A stretch of DNA of 28,820 nucleotides from JAVVFH01 sp032250585 (GCA_032250585.1 JAVVFH010000018.1:1-28820), one strand, 5' to 3'; shown: positions 7,290-16,610, counted from the first letter of the stretch. Translations and numbers: made by a program. Notes: generated by a model from the letters alone, not told the origin.

Positions 7290-8927
7290 TCAGTGAGCAG
7301 AGTCGGGGTGCGCGACGGTCGTCTTGTCGATCGGCGGGGGCGTATTGAACGAGTGATAGGGTGGCGGTGACGTCAGTGTCCACTCCAGTCCCTTGGCGCC
7401 TTCCCAGACGCGGCCCGTTGCAGCCTGTCGGCTCTTGTAGACACAGTGGACGATCACGCCGACGAATATCAGCTGCGAGGCGCCGAAAATAAAGCCGCCG
7501 ATCGATGAGACCATGTTGAAATCCGCGAACTGTGGCGAATAATCAGGAATCCGCCTCGGCATGCCGGCCAGACCCAGGTAATGCTGAGGGAAAAACAGTA
7601 TGTTGACCGAAATCGCAGAAATCCAGAAGTGGATTTTGCTCCAGCGTTCAGAGTACATATGCCCCGTCCACTTGGGAATCCAATAATAGGCGCCTGCCAT
7701 CAGCGCGAACACGGCTCCCGGGACCAGCACATAGTGGAAATGGGCGACCACGAAATAGGTGTCGTGGTATTGCAGATCGACCGAAGCAAGCGCCAGCATC
7801 AGCCCGGAAAGGCCGCCGATCGTGAATAGCACCACAAAGGCGATGGCAAACAGCATGGGCGTTTCGAAAGTCATCGAGCCCTGCCACATGGTGCTGACCC
7901 AGTTGAACACTTTCACGCCCGTCGGCACCGCGATCAGCATGGTCGCGTACATGAAAAACAACTCGCCGGCCAGCGGCATGCCGACCGTAAACATGTGGTG
8001 CGCCCAGACGATGAACGAAAGGAACGCGATACTGGCCGTTGCAAAAACCATCGCCTTGTAGCCGAACAACGGCTTGCGGGCGAAGGTCGGAATAATCTCG
8101 GACACTACGCCGAAGGCCGGCAGAATCATGATGTAGACTTCCGGGTGACCGAAAAACCAGAAGATGTGCTGGAACATGACGGGGTCACCGCCGCCGGCCG
8201 CATTGAAGAAACTGGTGCCGAAGAAATGGTCGGTCAGCAGCATGGTCACGGCGCCGGCCAGGACGGGCATGACCGCGATCAGCAGGAAAGCCGTGATCAG
8301 CCAGGTCCAGACGAACAGGGGCATGTTCAGCAGCTTCATGCCGGGTGCGCGCATGTTAAGGATGGTTGCGATCACGTTTATCGAGCCCATGATTGACGAG
8401 ATGCCCATCATGTGCACCGCAAACACTACGAAAGCGAGGCTTTGCCCGCCCTGCAGGCTGAGCGGTGGATACAGAGTCCAGCCCGCTGCCGGACCGCCGG
8501 AATCCATGAACAGCGTGCTGAGCAGCATGGTGAAGGCGAAGGGTAGAATCCAGAAGCTCCAATTGTTCATCCGCGGCAGCGCCATGTCGGGCGCGCCGAT
8601 CATCATCGGAATCATCCAGTTGGCAAAGCCGACCCAGGCGGGCATCACCGCGCCGAACACCATGACCAGTGCGTGCATGGTGGTCATCTGGTTGAAGAAG
8701 TCCGGCTCCACCAGTTGCAGGCCGGGCATGAACAGCTCTGCGCGGATGATCATGGCCATCGACCCGCCGATGAAAAACATCAGTAATGAGAACACCAGGT
8801 ACAGAGTGCCGATGTCCTTGTGGTTGGTCGTGAACAGCCAGCGATTCAAAAACCCGGCAGGCTTGTGATCGTGATGCTCGTCCGCTTGCGTTTCAATGTC
8901 GCGCTGATGAGTGCTCTCAATACTCAT
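7290..8927 (-). CDS. coxA: Cytochrome c oxidase subunit I (aa3 type)
   Basis: Catalytic heme-copper subunit (CtaD) that reduces O2 and pumps protons. Every key residue is visible (numbering from ATG 8927, 545 residues): H85 and H398 for low-spin heme a (TTMHALVMVF; AHFHYV), H396 for heme a3, CuB ligands H261, H310 and H311, cross-linked Y265 and E263 (FGHPEVYIM; VWAHHMF), K339 of the K channel (PTGVKVFNW), and D114 with the asparagines of the D channel (GAPDMALPRMNN). The GHPEVY glutamate and tyrosine mark a mitochondrial-like type A oxidase. The frame is open further upstream into coxB, but homology begins only here. Starts at 8927 and 8939 are both possible; AGGA abuts 8939 too closely, so I prefer 8927. 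Confidence 0.97.
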   Translation of the reverse strand: MSIESTHQRDIETQADEHHDHKPAGFLNRWLFTTNHKDIGTLYLVFSLLMFFIGGSMAMIIRAELFMPGLQLVEPDFFNQMTTMHALVMVFGAVMPAWVGFANWMIPMMIGAPDMALPRMNNWSFWILPFAFTMLLSTLFMDSGGPAAGWTLYPPLSLQGGQSLAFVVFAVHMMGISSIMGSINVIATILNMRAPGMKLLNMPLFVWTWLITAFLLIAVMPVLAGAVTMLLTDHFFGTSFFNAAGGGDPVMFQHIFWFFGHPEVYIMILPAFGVVSEIIPTFARKPLFGYKAMVFATASIAFLSFIVWAHHMFTVGMPLAGELFFMYATMLIAVPTGVKVFNWVSTMWQGSMTFETPMLFAIAFVVLFTIGGLSGLMLALASVDLQYHDTYFVVAHFHYVLVPGAVFALMAGAYYWIPKWTGHMYSERWSKIHFWISAISVNILFFPQHYLGLAGMPRRIPDYSPQFADFNMVSSIGGFIFGASQLIFVGVIVHCVYKSRQAATGRVWEGAKGLEWTLTSPPPYHSFNTPPPIDKTTVAHPDSAH

Positions 8928-8950
8928 TTGTTCATCCATTCCTGAGTTGT

Positions 8951-10111
8951 CTAACCGTTCTTTATACGGGCGATAGTCTGTGGCTGCACCACGTCGCCCG
9001 TGTCGTTGCCAAAGGCATTGCGTGTATAGGTGAGCGCGGCTGCGATATCGGTCTCGGACAGCATGCCGCTCCAGGCTTGCATCGCCGTTCCTTCGCGGCC
9101 GTGAAGCACCACATCGATATGATCCTGCAAAGGACCGGTCGTCACGTCGCTGCCGGCCAGGGCCGGAAACGCAGGCGCAAGGCCCTGACCATCTATCTGA
9201 TGACAGGTGGCGCACTGCGTTGCATAGACGTCTTTGCCCAGTTTCATCAATTCATCGCGGGTCCAGAGTCGCTGAACGTCGGCTTCCTGGTGGGCCATGG
9301 TCTGGCGCTGATCATCTGCCCAACGGTTGTATTCGTCGCGTGGCAGCACTTCGAGCACGATCGGCATGAAACCGTGGTCCTTGCCGCAAAGCTCGGCGCA
9401 CTGTCCGCGGTAGATGCCCGGCTCGCTGATTTCCGTCCAGGCTTCGTTGATGAAGCCGGGGATTGCATCACGCTTCCAGCCGAGAGCCGGTACCCACCAG
9501 GAATGGATCACGTCGTCCGCCGTGATCAGGAATTTGATCGTGGTGTCCGCAGGGAGTACGACCCGGTTGTCCACTTCGAGGAGGTAATTATCCACTGCGC
9601 TCGGGTTCACGCCGGAATACAGCCGCCTGGCGGCGTTGGAAGAAGGGTCCAGCGAAGAAATGAACTCGATGTCGTCTTCGATGTATTGATAACGCCAGCG
9701 CCACTGGAAGCCGGTGATCTTGATCGTCATTTCGGTTTCCGGAGCGACCTCCATGTTAACCAGGGCGCGGGTCGCGGGCACTGCGATTGCGACCAGGATT
9801 AATACCGGTATGATCGTCCAGATGATTTCAGCCTTGGTGCTGTGCGTGAAACCGGCTGCTTCATAACCTTTTGATTTGCGGTGTAGCACGATGGAAATAA
9901 ACATTGCGCTGAACACGAGGATGCCGATGACCACGCAGATCCAGAGCACGATCATGTGCAGGTCGTAGTTCATGACTGATTGCGGGGTCACGCCTCTCGG
10001 CATGTTGATTTCATTACCCGTGTAAAGGGGCGCCACCAGCAGCAGCCAGAATGCGGCGCTGACTGCGGCGGTGACCGCCAAGGCTACTATGAACGTGTTC
10101 GGTTTCTTCAT
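8951..10111 (-). CDS. coxB: Cytochrome c oxidase subunit II with C-terminal cytochrome c domain
   Basis: Subunit II (CtaC) accepts electrons from cytochrome c at the binuclear CuA centre. Seen in 386 residues: an N-terminal signal or first helix (about 7-28), two membrane helices (51-76 and 96-117), the aromatic GFQWRWRYQY (134-143), then the CuA domain with H203 (DVIHSWW), C238, E240, C242, H246 and M249 (QCAELCGKDHGFM). A further domain follows with heme c motif CATCH (300-304) and a possible axial methionine at M344 (GTAMQAW). It is therefore the fused, caa3-like form. GGAG lies 7 nt before the ATG. coxA follows within about 25 nt. Identification is secure. Confidence 0.97.
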   Translation of the reverse strand: MKKPNTFIVALAVTAAVSAAFWLLLVAPLYTGNEINMPRGVTPQSVMNYDLHMIVLWICVVIGILVFSAMFISIVLHRKSKGYEAAGFTHSTKAEIIWTIIPVLILVAIAVPATRALVNMEVAPETEMTIKITGFQWRWRYQYIEDDIEFISSLDPSSNAARRLYSGVNPSAVDNYLLEVDNRVVLPADTTIKFLITADDVIHSWWVPALGWKRDAIPGFINEAWTEISEPGIYRGQCAELCGKDHGFMPIVLEVLPRDEYNRWADDQRQTMAHQEADVQRLWTRDELMKLGKDVYATQCATCHQIDGQGLAPAFPALAGSDVTTGPLQDHIDVVLHGREGTAMQAWSGMLSETDIAAALTYTRNAFGNDTGDVVQPQTIARIKNG

Positions 10112-10143
10112 CGGGTCTCCAAGCCTCAGAATTTCAGACCGCC

Positions 10144-10632
10144 TCAGAGGGCGCTGTGGTGTCTAATTGCACTTCGCAAATACATCGCCAATTGGCGTTT
10201 TTCTTCACTGGTGAGAAACGCTCCCAGTTCCAGCGTCGTGTTGCGGGAACGCAGGTGTAGCCGGGGGCCGTACCAAGCGATCTTCGCCGGTTCAAGTTCG
10301 ACGACCGCCCATGCGGGGTCGAGCTCGAACCGGCGAATCTTCTTGTGCCTCTGCTGGCGCACTTCGATCCGCTCGGGCCTGACATCAATGACCTCCGATA
10401 CCCATGCTCGTTCCCAGGCGCGAATGAAAATCAGGGAAACCAGCGCGATCTGGATCACAGCGATCACGAGTATCGGCCAGTAACCTTGCCAGGCCAGCAG
10501 TCCGGCCAGCCCCAGCGTAACGGTCGCCAGCGCAGCCAGCATGATCAGTAAGCCTGAGGCATCCAGGGAAAAATTGCCCTGGGCCAATATCTGGCAGTTC
10601 GCACTGCCGGTATTCTGCCTCGTTACGACCAT
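10144..10632 (-). CDS. DUF2244 family membrane protein
   Basis: 162-residue protein directly upstream of coxB (32-nt gap), the position DUF2244 genes take in pseudomonad cox loci. Seen: two adjacent hydrophobic helices (about 24-65) forming a hairpin, then a soluble C-terminal part rich in charged and aromatic residues: VIDVRPERIEVRQQRHK, FELDPAWAVVELEP, and a closing LGAFLTSEEKRQLAMYLR. The function of the family is not established; its constant linkage to cytochrome oxidase suggests assembly or regulation. I chose ATG 10632 because AGGG lies about 6 nt upstream. The frame extends to TTG 10677, which is less likely. It probably heads the oxidase operon. Confidence 0.85.
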   Translation of the reverse strand: MVVTRQNTGSANCQILAQGNFSLDASGLLIMLAALATVTLGLAGLLAWQGYWPILVIAVIQIALVSLIFIRAWERAWVSEVIDVRPERIEVRQQRHKKIRRFELDPAWAVVELEPAKIAWYGPRLHLRSRNTTLELGAFLTSEEKRQLAMYLRSAIRHHSAL

Positions 10633-10944
10633 GGCGACCCTGTTTTCCGCCTCGATCAGACTGCGATGCCAATCCAAAAGGGCAGGAGCCCAAACAAAAA
10701 GCGGCCCGGATTATCCGGATTTGGGACACCGTTTCGATCGCGGCTTTTTCTTGCCCTGGGCTCCAGGCCGCTCATTGTATCCGCCCTCCAGAGCGGGGGG
10801 CAAGAGAAGGATGGCCTTTCCCCTGTCCGGTTTTATTGCAAGCTGGCGGGGAGTAAACTGGCGCATGTTCAGACCACCATCAATCTACGTGGCCGGGCGG
10901 CAGTTTCCGGTCGGAGCCGGTTTGATATCCAGGGGTGCCGAAAC
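10633..10944. other. Divergent intergenic region between the cox operon and putA
   Basis: About 310 nt separate the two divergent starts. It holds the candidate cox promoter described separately and a weak CCGGA-TTA-TCCGG hairpin (10707-10719) overlapping it. The putA frame is open leftward to 10666, but the extra residues are Arg/Pro/Ser-rich and unlike PutA, so I treat them as untranslated. I see no convincing putA promoter; TAAACT at 10853-10858 is a weak -10. A PutA without a DNA-binding domain must be regulated by something else, and no operator stands out. Confidence 0.6.
10710..10737 (-). promoter_or_regulatory. Candidate sigma-70 promoter of the DUF2244-cox operon
   Basis: On the minus strand, TCGAAA (10732-10737; 4 of 6 to TTGACA) is followed after 16 nt by GATAAT (10710-10715; 5 of 6 to TATAAT), giving a start near 10703 and a leader of about 70 nt. 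It is the best match in the divergent gap, but it is a consensus call only. Confidence 0.4.
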
Positions 10945-13900
10945 GTGAACGAACCGCAGGACTTCGATTTTCTGATTCCCGAAGAACGGCAGCGCGGTCC
11001 CCTGCGGGAAGCGATTGACAAAGTGTATCTGGCGGATGAGGCGGAAATGATCCGGCCCCTGCTGGCCGAGGCACAACTCGACCCGGACGCCGCCAGCCGA
11101 GTCGACCGGCGCGCGCGCTCACTGGTGAGCTCGGTGCGCGCCCGCAAAGCGGACCAGGGCGTTCTGGAAGCCTTCATGCAGGAGTACGATCTGTCCACGG
11201 AAGAGGGTGTCGTGCTGATGTGCCTGGCGGAGGCCTTGCTGCGGATTCCGGATGACGAGACCGCGGAGAAACTGATTGCCGACAAGTTGGGTGAGGCCGA
11301 CTGGGAGTCTCACCTTGGCAGGAGTGCTTCGGTGTTGGTAAACGCCTCCACCTGGGGCTTGATGCTGACCGGAAAGTTGGTGCAGTTGTCGTCCAAAACG
11401 CAAAACAACTTCCGCACCGCGCTGGGCCGGCTAATGAATCGCAGTGGTGAGCCCATGGTGCGCGCGGCCATCCGGCAGGCCATGCGCATCATGGGTCACC
11501 AGTACGTCATGGGCCGCAGTATCGACGAAGCACTGGAACGGTCGTTGGAGAAGAAAAACCGGCTGTATCGCTACTCCTTCGACATGCTTGGTGAGGCAGC
11601 CTTGGCCGAAGAAGATGCGCAGGCTTACATGGACGCCTACCGGCAAGCCATAGGGGCGATCGGGGCCAGTCAACGTCCGGAGGATGTTTTTGCGGCCCCA
11701 AGCATTTCGGTGAAGCTGTCGGCGCTGCACTCCCGGTTTGAATTGAGCCAGCGCGAGCGCGTGATGCGCGAATTGACGCCCCGGCTGCTGGAGTTGGCTC
11801 AGCTGGCCATGGCCAACCAGATGGCGCTCACCGTCGACACCGAGGAAGCCGACCGGTTCATGCTGACGCTGGATGTGTTCGAGGCCGTTCTGAAGAACCG
11901 CAGCCTGGCAGGTTGGAACGGCCTGGGCCTGGCCTTGCAGACCTACCAGAAGCGCGCCTGGCCGGCGATCGACTGGCTGGCCGATTTATCTGCGCAAAGC
12001 GGGCAACGCATTCCGGTGCGCCTGGTGAAAGGCGCCTACTGGGACACTGAGGTCAAGGAAGCGCAGGTCGAAGGGCTTGCGGGCTATCCCGTGTTCACCC
12101 GAAAAGCCAACACTGACGTTTCTTATATCGCCTGCGCAAAAAGAGTGCTCGCCAGGCGCCAGGCCTTCTATCCGCAGTTCGCCACCCACAACGCGCACAC
12201 CATTGCCATCGTCACCGAGTTGGCAGGCGACCGGCTGGACTATGAATTCCAGCGCCTGCACGGCATGGGTGAAGATCTCTACGGCGTGGTGATGAAAGAA
12301 CAAGGGTTTCACCACGCTTGCCGGGTTTACGCACCGGTCGGAAGCCACGAAGACTTACTGCCGTACCTGGTGCGGCGCCTGCTCGAGAACGGCGCCAACA
12401 CCTCGTTTGTCAACCGCATAGTCGACGAAAAACTACCGGTCGAGGAGGTGGCCGAAGATCCCATACGCAAGGTGGCATCCACCGAGCCGGCGTCGCACCC
12501 CGCCATTCCACTGCCACGGTTTCTTTACGGGCCGGAACGAGTCAACTCGGCGGGTATTAACCTTTCCGGTGAGTCTGACATCGAGAAGCTGGCGGTAGAA
12601 ATGCAGCGTTTCGCACAAACGCGCTGGGATGTCGAGCCGATCCTCGCCGTGTCTGTCGCCAAGCAAGCCGCGGCGACTGTGGTCGCGAACGTCAATCCGG
12701 CACGCCCGGCGGACATCATCGGCCAACTGCGGACAACGGCAGAACGGGAATTGAACCAGGCGATTGAGAGCGCCGTTTCGTTCAGCCAGGGATGGGACGG
12801 TACGCCGGCCGTTGAGCGCGCGGCGATGCTGGACAACACTGCAGACCTGATGGAGGAACATTTCGCCGAATTGATGGCGCTGTGCATTCGGGAAGCCGGC
12901 AAGACGGTTCACGACTCTGTTTCGGAAATTCGCGAAGCGGTGGATTTCCTGCGTTATTACGCGGTGCAGGCACGCGAGCATTTTGCGGAGCCGATCGTGC
13001 TGCCGGGTCCGACCGGTGAACGCAACGAGTTGAGTTTGCACGGCCGCGGCGTTTTCGCCTGCATCAGTCCGTGGAATTTTCCGCTGGCCATTTTCACTGG
13101 CCAGGTCAGCGCGGCGCTGGTGGCCGGCAACGCCGTGCTTGCCAAACCGGCGGAACAGACTCCGGCGATTGCTGCGCTGGCGGTCAAGCTGCTGCATCAG
13201 GCGGGCGTACCGCGAGAAGCCCTGCAGTTGCTGCCAGGCGGGGGTGTCGAGGTGGGGGCTCGGCTGACGGCGGACTCGCGCATCGACGGCGTTGCATTTA
13301 CCGGTTCCACCGAAACGGCCCGAGCCATCAATCGCAGCCTGGCAGCTCGCGACGCCCCACTGGCCGCGCTGATCGCGGAGACAGGTGGGCAAAACACCAT
13401 GTTGGTCGACAGTTCAGCTTTGCCTCAGCAAGTGGTCGTCGACGTGATCAGCAGTGCTTTTCACAGCGCGGGGCAACGCTGTTCGGCACTGCGGGTGTTG
13501 TATGTGCAGACAGACGTTGCCGAAGAGATCATGGATCTGCTCGCCGGGGCTATGCGGGAGATCGTGGTGGGCGATCCGAGGCAGCTGGTGACGGATGTCG
13601 GCCCGGTCATCGACGAGGACGCGCTGGCCGGATTACAGGCGCATGTCGAACGCATGGAAAAAGAAGCCCGCCTGATTGCTCGCACACCGCTGCCGCGGCG
13701 CTTTGCCGGGTATTTTCTCGCGCCCTGCGCGTTTGAGGTCGACTCCATCGGGCGCCTGGAGCGCGAGGTATTCGGTCCGGTTTTGCATGTCATACGCTAC
13801 CGCGCGCGGGATCTGGATCGAGTCATCGACGAGATCAACGCCACCGGCTATGGCCTCACTCTGGGCGTTCACAGCCGTATCGACCGCACGCAAAACCACG

Positions 13901-14115
13901 TCGCGCGCCGTGTTCGTGCAGGCAACTGTTACGTCAACCGCAACATGATCGGGGCCGTGGTGGGTGTTCAGCCTTTCGGTGGAGAGCGATTATCCGGAAC
14001 CGGGCCCAAGGCCGGTGGTCCACATTACATGTTCCGCTTCGCAACCGAACGAACCCTGACGGTGAATACCGCAGCGGTCGGTGGTAACGCCGCGTTGCTG
14101 GAAATGGAAAGCTGA
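10945..14115 (+). CDS. putA: Bifunctional proline dehydrogenase / L-glutamate gamma-semialdehyde dehydrogenase
   Basis: PutA oxidises proline to P5C with FAD, passing electrons to membrane quinone, then oxidises glutamate semialdehyde to glutamate with NAD. Seen in 1056 residues: an N-terminal arm and alpha domain; the PRODH barrel with MALTVDTEEADR, RLVKGAYWDTE (about 358), FATHNAHT, LHGMGEDLYG (about 438) and YAPVGSHEDLLPYLVRRLLE; then ALDH motifs ISPWNFPLAIFTGQ (about 707), GVAFTGSTETA (about 782), AETGGQN with E812 and GQRCSALR with catalytic C846; and the end FGGERLSGTGPKAGG. There is no ribbon-helix-helix domain, and the length fits the shorter bifunctional class rather than the trifunctional 1300-residue repressor form. 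The start is GTG 10945 with AGGGG at 10931-10935. gspA follows at once. Confidence 0.96.
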   Translation: MNEPQDFDFLIPEERQRGPLREAIDKVYLADEAEMIRPLLAEAQLDPDAASRVDRRARSLVSSVRARKADQGVLEAFMQEYDLSTEEGVVLMCLAEALLRIPDDETAEKLIADKLGEADWESHLGRSASVLVNASTWGLMLTGKLVQLSSKTQNNFRTALGRLMNRSGEPMVRAAIRQAMRIMGHQYVMGRSIDEALERSLEKKNRLYRYSFDMLGEAALAEEDAQAYMDAYRQAIGAIGASQRPEDVFAAPSISVKLSALHSRFELSQRERVMRELTPRLLELAQLAMANQMALTVDTEEADRFMLTLDVFEAVLKNRSLAGWNGLGLALQTYQKRAWPAIDWLADLSAQSGQRIPVRLVKGAYWDTEVKEAQVEGLAGYPVFTRKANTDVSYIACAKRVLARRQAFYPQFATHNAHTIAIVTELAGDRLDYEFQRLHGMGEDLYGVVMKEQGFHHACRVYAPVGSHEDLLPYLVRRLLENGANTSFVNRIVDEKLPVEEVAEDPIRKVASTEPASHPAIPLPRFLYGPERVNSAGINLSGESDIEKLAVEMQRFAQTRWDVEPILAVSVAKQAAATVVANVNPARPADIIGQLRTTAERELNQAIESAVSFSQGWDGTPAVERAAMLDNTADLMEEHFAELMALCIREAGKTVHDSVSEIREAVDFLRYYAVQAREHFAEPIVLPGPTGERNELSLHGRGVFACISPWNFPLAIFTGQVSAALVAGNAVLAKPAEQTPAIAALAVKLLHQAGVPREALQLLPGGGVEVGARLTADSRIDGVAFTGSTETARAINRSLAARDAPLAALIAETGGQNTMLVDSSALPQQVVVDVISSAFHSAGQRCSALRVLYVQTDVAEEIMDLLAGAMREIVVGDPRQLVTDVGPVIDEDALAGLQAHVERMEKEARLIARTPLPRRFAGYFLAPCAFEVDSIGRLEREVFGPVLHVIRYRARDLDRVIDEINATGYGLTLGVHSRIDRTQNHVARRVRAGNCYVNRNMIGAVVGVQPFGGERLSGTGPKAGGPHYMFRFATERTLTVNTAAVGGNAALLEMES

Positions 14116-14128
14116 GGAGACAAACGCG

Positions 14129-15817
14129 TTGTACCTGCAGTTTTTTGGACTCAACGAGGCCCCGTTCTCGATCACGCCCGATCCGGCCTTCGTTTACCTC
14201 AGCGCGGCTCATCGCGACGCATTGGCGCATTTGCTTTATGGCGTGGGGCAGGGAGGCTCCGGTGGTTTCGTCCAGCTGACCGGTGAAGTCGGCACGGGTA
14301 AGACCACGCTGTGCCGTTGCTTGCTCGAACAGATTTCAGAAGAGACACGGCTCGCGCTGATCCTGAACCCGCTGGTGACGCCCCGGGAGTTATTGACGAC
14401 GATCTGTGAGGAGCTCGGAATCGAAACTCAGGGCGCGGTGGACAGCAACAAGGCGCTCGTGGACCGGTTGAATGCCTACCTGCTTGATCAGCATGCGCAG
14501 GGTCGGCGCGTGGTCATTGTCATCGACGAAGCCCAGAACCTCAGTCCGGAGGCGCTCGAGCAGGTCCGTCTGCTGACGAACCTGGAAACTGCCAAAGACA
14601 AGCTGCTGCAGATGGTGTTGCTGGGACAGCCGGAGCTCCGACAGCTGTTGCAGCGGCAGAACCTGAGGCAGCTGGCGCAGCGCATCACCGCGCGCTATCA
14701 TCTCTCGCCGCTGAACGAAGCCGAGACACGGGCGTACGTAACGCATCGGATGCATGTGGCAGGCGCCCGGCAGCACCCGTTTACCGCTTCTGCTTTGCGG
14801 GCTCTTTACCAGCGCTCCTCCGGTGTGCCGCGGCTGATCAATATCATCGCGGACCGAGCTCTGGCCGGCGCTTACTCGCGCGAACTGTCCACGGTAACGG
14901 CAAAGCTTGTCCATGCAGCGGCGGAGGAGGTACAGCCGAGCGAAACGCGCGTGCGCAGAAGTCGTTGGCCTGTGGCAGTTGCCGGCGTATCGGTCTTCGC
15001 GCTGCTCACCGTCAGCATTTTGCTGTGGGGTCTGCCGGGCCTCGAAAGCGAAGTCCCCCCGACTGGCGCGGCCGCTGGGCAGGTAACTGCTGAACGGCCC
15101 TCTGCGGCGAAGAAGGGCTCTGTAGCCCCGACGGAAACCCAGGAAGGTCTTACCCGCAGCCTGGCGGCAGACGATGGTCGCACGGGCTCGTCGAATGACG
15201 CGCCCGTGCCGCTGGTTCGCCTCGAGTCGGAGTGGCTCGAACGTCAGCAACGGCAGGCTTGGCAGTCGTTGGCGGAGTTGTGGCGGGACGCCGATGACGC
15301 CTACGCCATCAAAGCGGCCTGTGAAGGGCTGTCCGGCACCGGCTACGCCTGCTTGCGGGATTTCGGTAGCTTTGCGCGCATTCGTCAACTGGGCCTGCCG
15401 GTGCTGCTGATTCTGCGTGGCAGCGAGCCGCGTCATCTGCTGCTTCGGGGCTTCACGTCCCGGGGACTGCTGGTAGGGAGCGATGCTCAACTCGAGCTTC
15501 AGCGCGAGTCAGTCGAGGACCGCTGGCTGGGGGAATACCTGGTGGTCTGGCCGCAGGCGCCGGACTGGCCCAGGGAAATTCGGCGGGGGGAGACCGGCCG
15601 GGCTGTCGATATCATCATGGGGATGGCGGCGAAGGCGGAGCATGCCTGGGAAGGTGAGGCGGTATTCGACAGCAGATTCGAATCATGGCTGATGGCCTTC
15701 CAGCGTCGGCACGCTTTGCAGGCCGATGGTATTATCGGGCCCAACACGCTGATACACCTGATGGCGCCGACTTTATCGGAGCCCCGTCTGATATTGGCGG
15801 CTGACGAGAGATCGTAG
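14129..15817 (+). CDS. gspA: GspA/ExeA-type AAA ATPase with peptidoglycan-binding domain
   Basis: GspA (ExeA) is an inner-membrane ATPase that, with GspB, helps place the type II secretin through the peptidoglycan. Seen in 562 residues: the N-terminal FFGLNEAPFSITPDPAFVYL; Walker A GEVGTGKTT (52-60); Walker B VVIVIDEAQ (128-136); sensor and arginine segments (QRITARYHLSPL; GVPRLINIIADRAL); one membrane helix (280-303); a variable linker; a C39-like segment (WQSLAELWRD, then GYACLRDFGSFARI and PVLLILRG); and a peptidoglycan_binding_1 domain near the C-terminus (FQRRHALQADGIIGPNTLIHL). I chose TTG 14129: AGGAG (14115-14119) lies 9 nt upstream and overlaps the putA stop, and homology starts at LYLQFFGL. 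gspB begins 3 nt after its stop. Confidence 0.92.
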   Translation: MYLQFFGLNEAPFSITPDPAFVYLSAAHRDALAHLLYGVGQGGSGGFVQLTGEVGTGKTTLCRCLLEQISEETRLALILNPLVTPRELLTTICEELGIETQGAVDSNKALVDRLNAYLLDQHAQGRRVVIVIDEAQNLSPEALEQVRLLTNLETAKDKLLQMVLLGQPELRQLLQRQNLRQLAQRITARYHLSPLNEAETRAYVTHRMHVAGARQHPFTASALRALYQRSSGVPRLINIIADRALAGAYSRELSTVTAKLVHAAAEEVQPSETRVRRSRWPVAVAGVSVFALLTVSILLWGLPGLESEVPPTGAAAGQVTAERPSAAKKGSVAPTETQEGLTRSLAADDGRTGSSNDAPVPLVRLESEWLERQQRQAWQSLAELWRDADDAYAIKAACEGLSGTGYACLRDFGSFARIRQLGLPVLLILRGSEPRHLLLRGFTSRGLLVGSDAQLELQRESVEDRWLGEYLVVWPQAPDWPREIRRGETGRAVDIIMGMAAKAEHAWEGEAVFDSRFESWLMAFQRRHALQADGIIGPNTLIHLMAPTLSEPRLILAADERS

Positions 15818-15820
15818 TTT

Positions 15821-16606
15821 ATGTCGATTTTGCTGGATGCGCTGAAGAAGTCGGAAGAACAAAGACGACTGGGCGAGACCCCGACGATTCACAGCGGCGG
15901 TGGAGGCCAGGTATTCTCCGATGATGACGGACGGCGTTGGATTCCGCTTGGGCTACTGACGCTCAGCGCGGTCACGGTGGCCTGGTTCGGCTGGCAGCAA
16001 TTTCGCGAACCTCCGGCCCCGCTGGGAACCATGACCGTCGCAGGGGCGCCGCAACCCGGCTCGGCAGATGCGGAGCCGGCGACGCAGGCATCGCCGGATG
16101 TGGAATTGGCGCAAGCCCAACCGAAAGTTCGAACGCCGGTGGAGTCTTTTCGCCCGGATTCGTCCGCAGGCCCACAAGCCGGCGCGGGCAGCGGCGAGAA
16201 CGAACGGGGCGCAGGGCAAGCTTCGGCTGCGCCGGCTTCGTCAGCTGCCGGAGCGGCTGCCGTCGACAGCCGCGCTTTGGCCAGGGAGGACGCGCCGCAG
16301 CAGGCTGCCACTTCCCAGGCGGGCAGCAATGCCGCGCAACCATCTACCCAGCGTGCAGCGATGGAGCCGCACGTGTCGGAGCCCATCAGTTATTGGGAGC
16401 TGCCGCAAGGAATGCGGGACAGCTTGCCGGAGTTCAGAATTACAGTGCTGGTATTTGCCAAACAACCGGAGGACCGCTTTTTGCTGATCAACGGTCAGCG
16501 CCTCGTCGAACAAGAAGAATTGAGTGACGGTGTCAAGCTCGATGAGATCCGTCGCGACGGCGCCGTTTTCCTGTATCGGAATTACCGCTTCCTGGTCAGG
16601 GGTTGA
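15821..16606 (+). CDS. gspB: GspB-like type II secretion accessory protein
   Basis: GspB (ExeB) partners GspA; it is anchored in the inner membrane and binds the secretin or peptidoglycan side. Seen in 261 residues: N-terminal MSILLDALKKSEEQRRLGE, the typical opening of GspB proteins; one membrane helix (about 40-57); a long Ala/Pro/Gly/Gln-rich periplasmic linker (about 62-185); and a compact C-terminal domain from YWELPQGMRDSLPEFRITVLVF to FLYRNYRFLVRG, matching the type II secretion B domain. It starts 3 nt after gspA with GAGAG upstream. No other T2SS genes are in the window, so the main gsp cluster must be elsewhere. Confidence 0.9.
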   Translation: MSILLDALKKSEEQRRLGETPTIHSGGGGQVFSDDDGRRWIPLGLLTLSAVTVAWFGWQQFREPPAPLGTMTVAGAPQPGSADAEPATQASPDVELAQAQPKVRTPVESFRPDSSAGPQAGAGSGENERGAGQASAAPASSAAGAAAVDSRALAREDAPQQAATSQAGSNAAQPSTQRAAMEPHVSEPISYWELPQGMRDSLPEFRITVLVFAKQPEDRFLLINGQRLVEQEELSDGVKLDEIRRDGAVFLYRNYRFLVRG

Positions 16607-16610
16607 TTTT

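Noticed and set aside
8940..9215. Upstream in-frame extension of coxA inside coxB
   Set aside because: The extra residues overlap the CoxB cytochrome c domain in another frame and have no subunit I similarity; CoxA similarity starts after 8939.
10666..10944. N-terminal extension of PutA by 93 residues
   Set aside because: Low-complexity Arg/Pro/Ser/Gly sequence unlike PutA; GTG 10945 has AGGGG at a proper distance.
12433..13392. 319-codon open frame antisense to putA
   Set aside because: It lies wholly under the ALDH part of putA, and its translation has no recognisable motif; a mirror of high-GC codon usage.
14390..15490. 366-codon open frame antisense to gspA
   Set aside because: The GspA frame has Walker motifs throughout this stretch; the antisense product is low-complexity Gln/Arg-rich.
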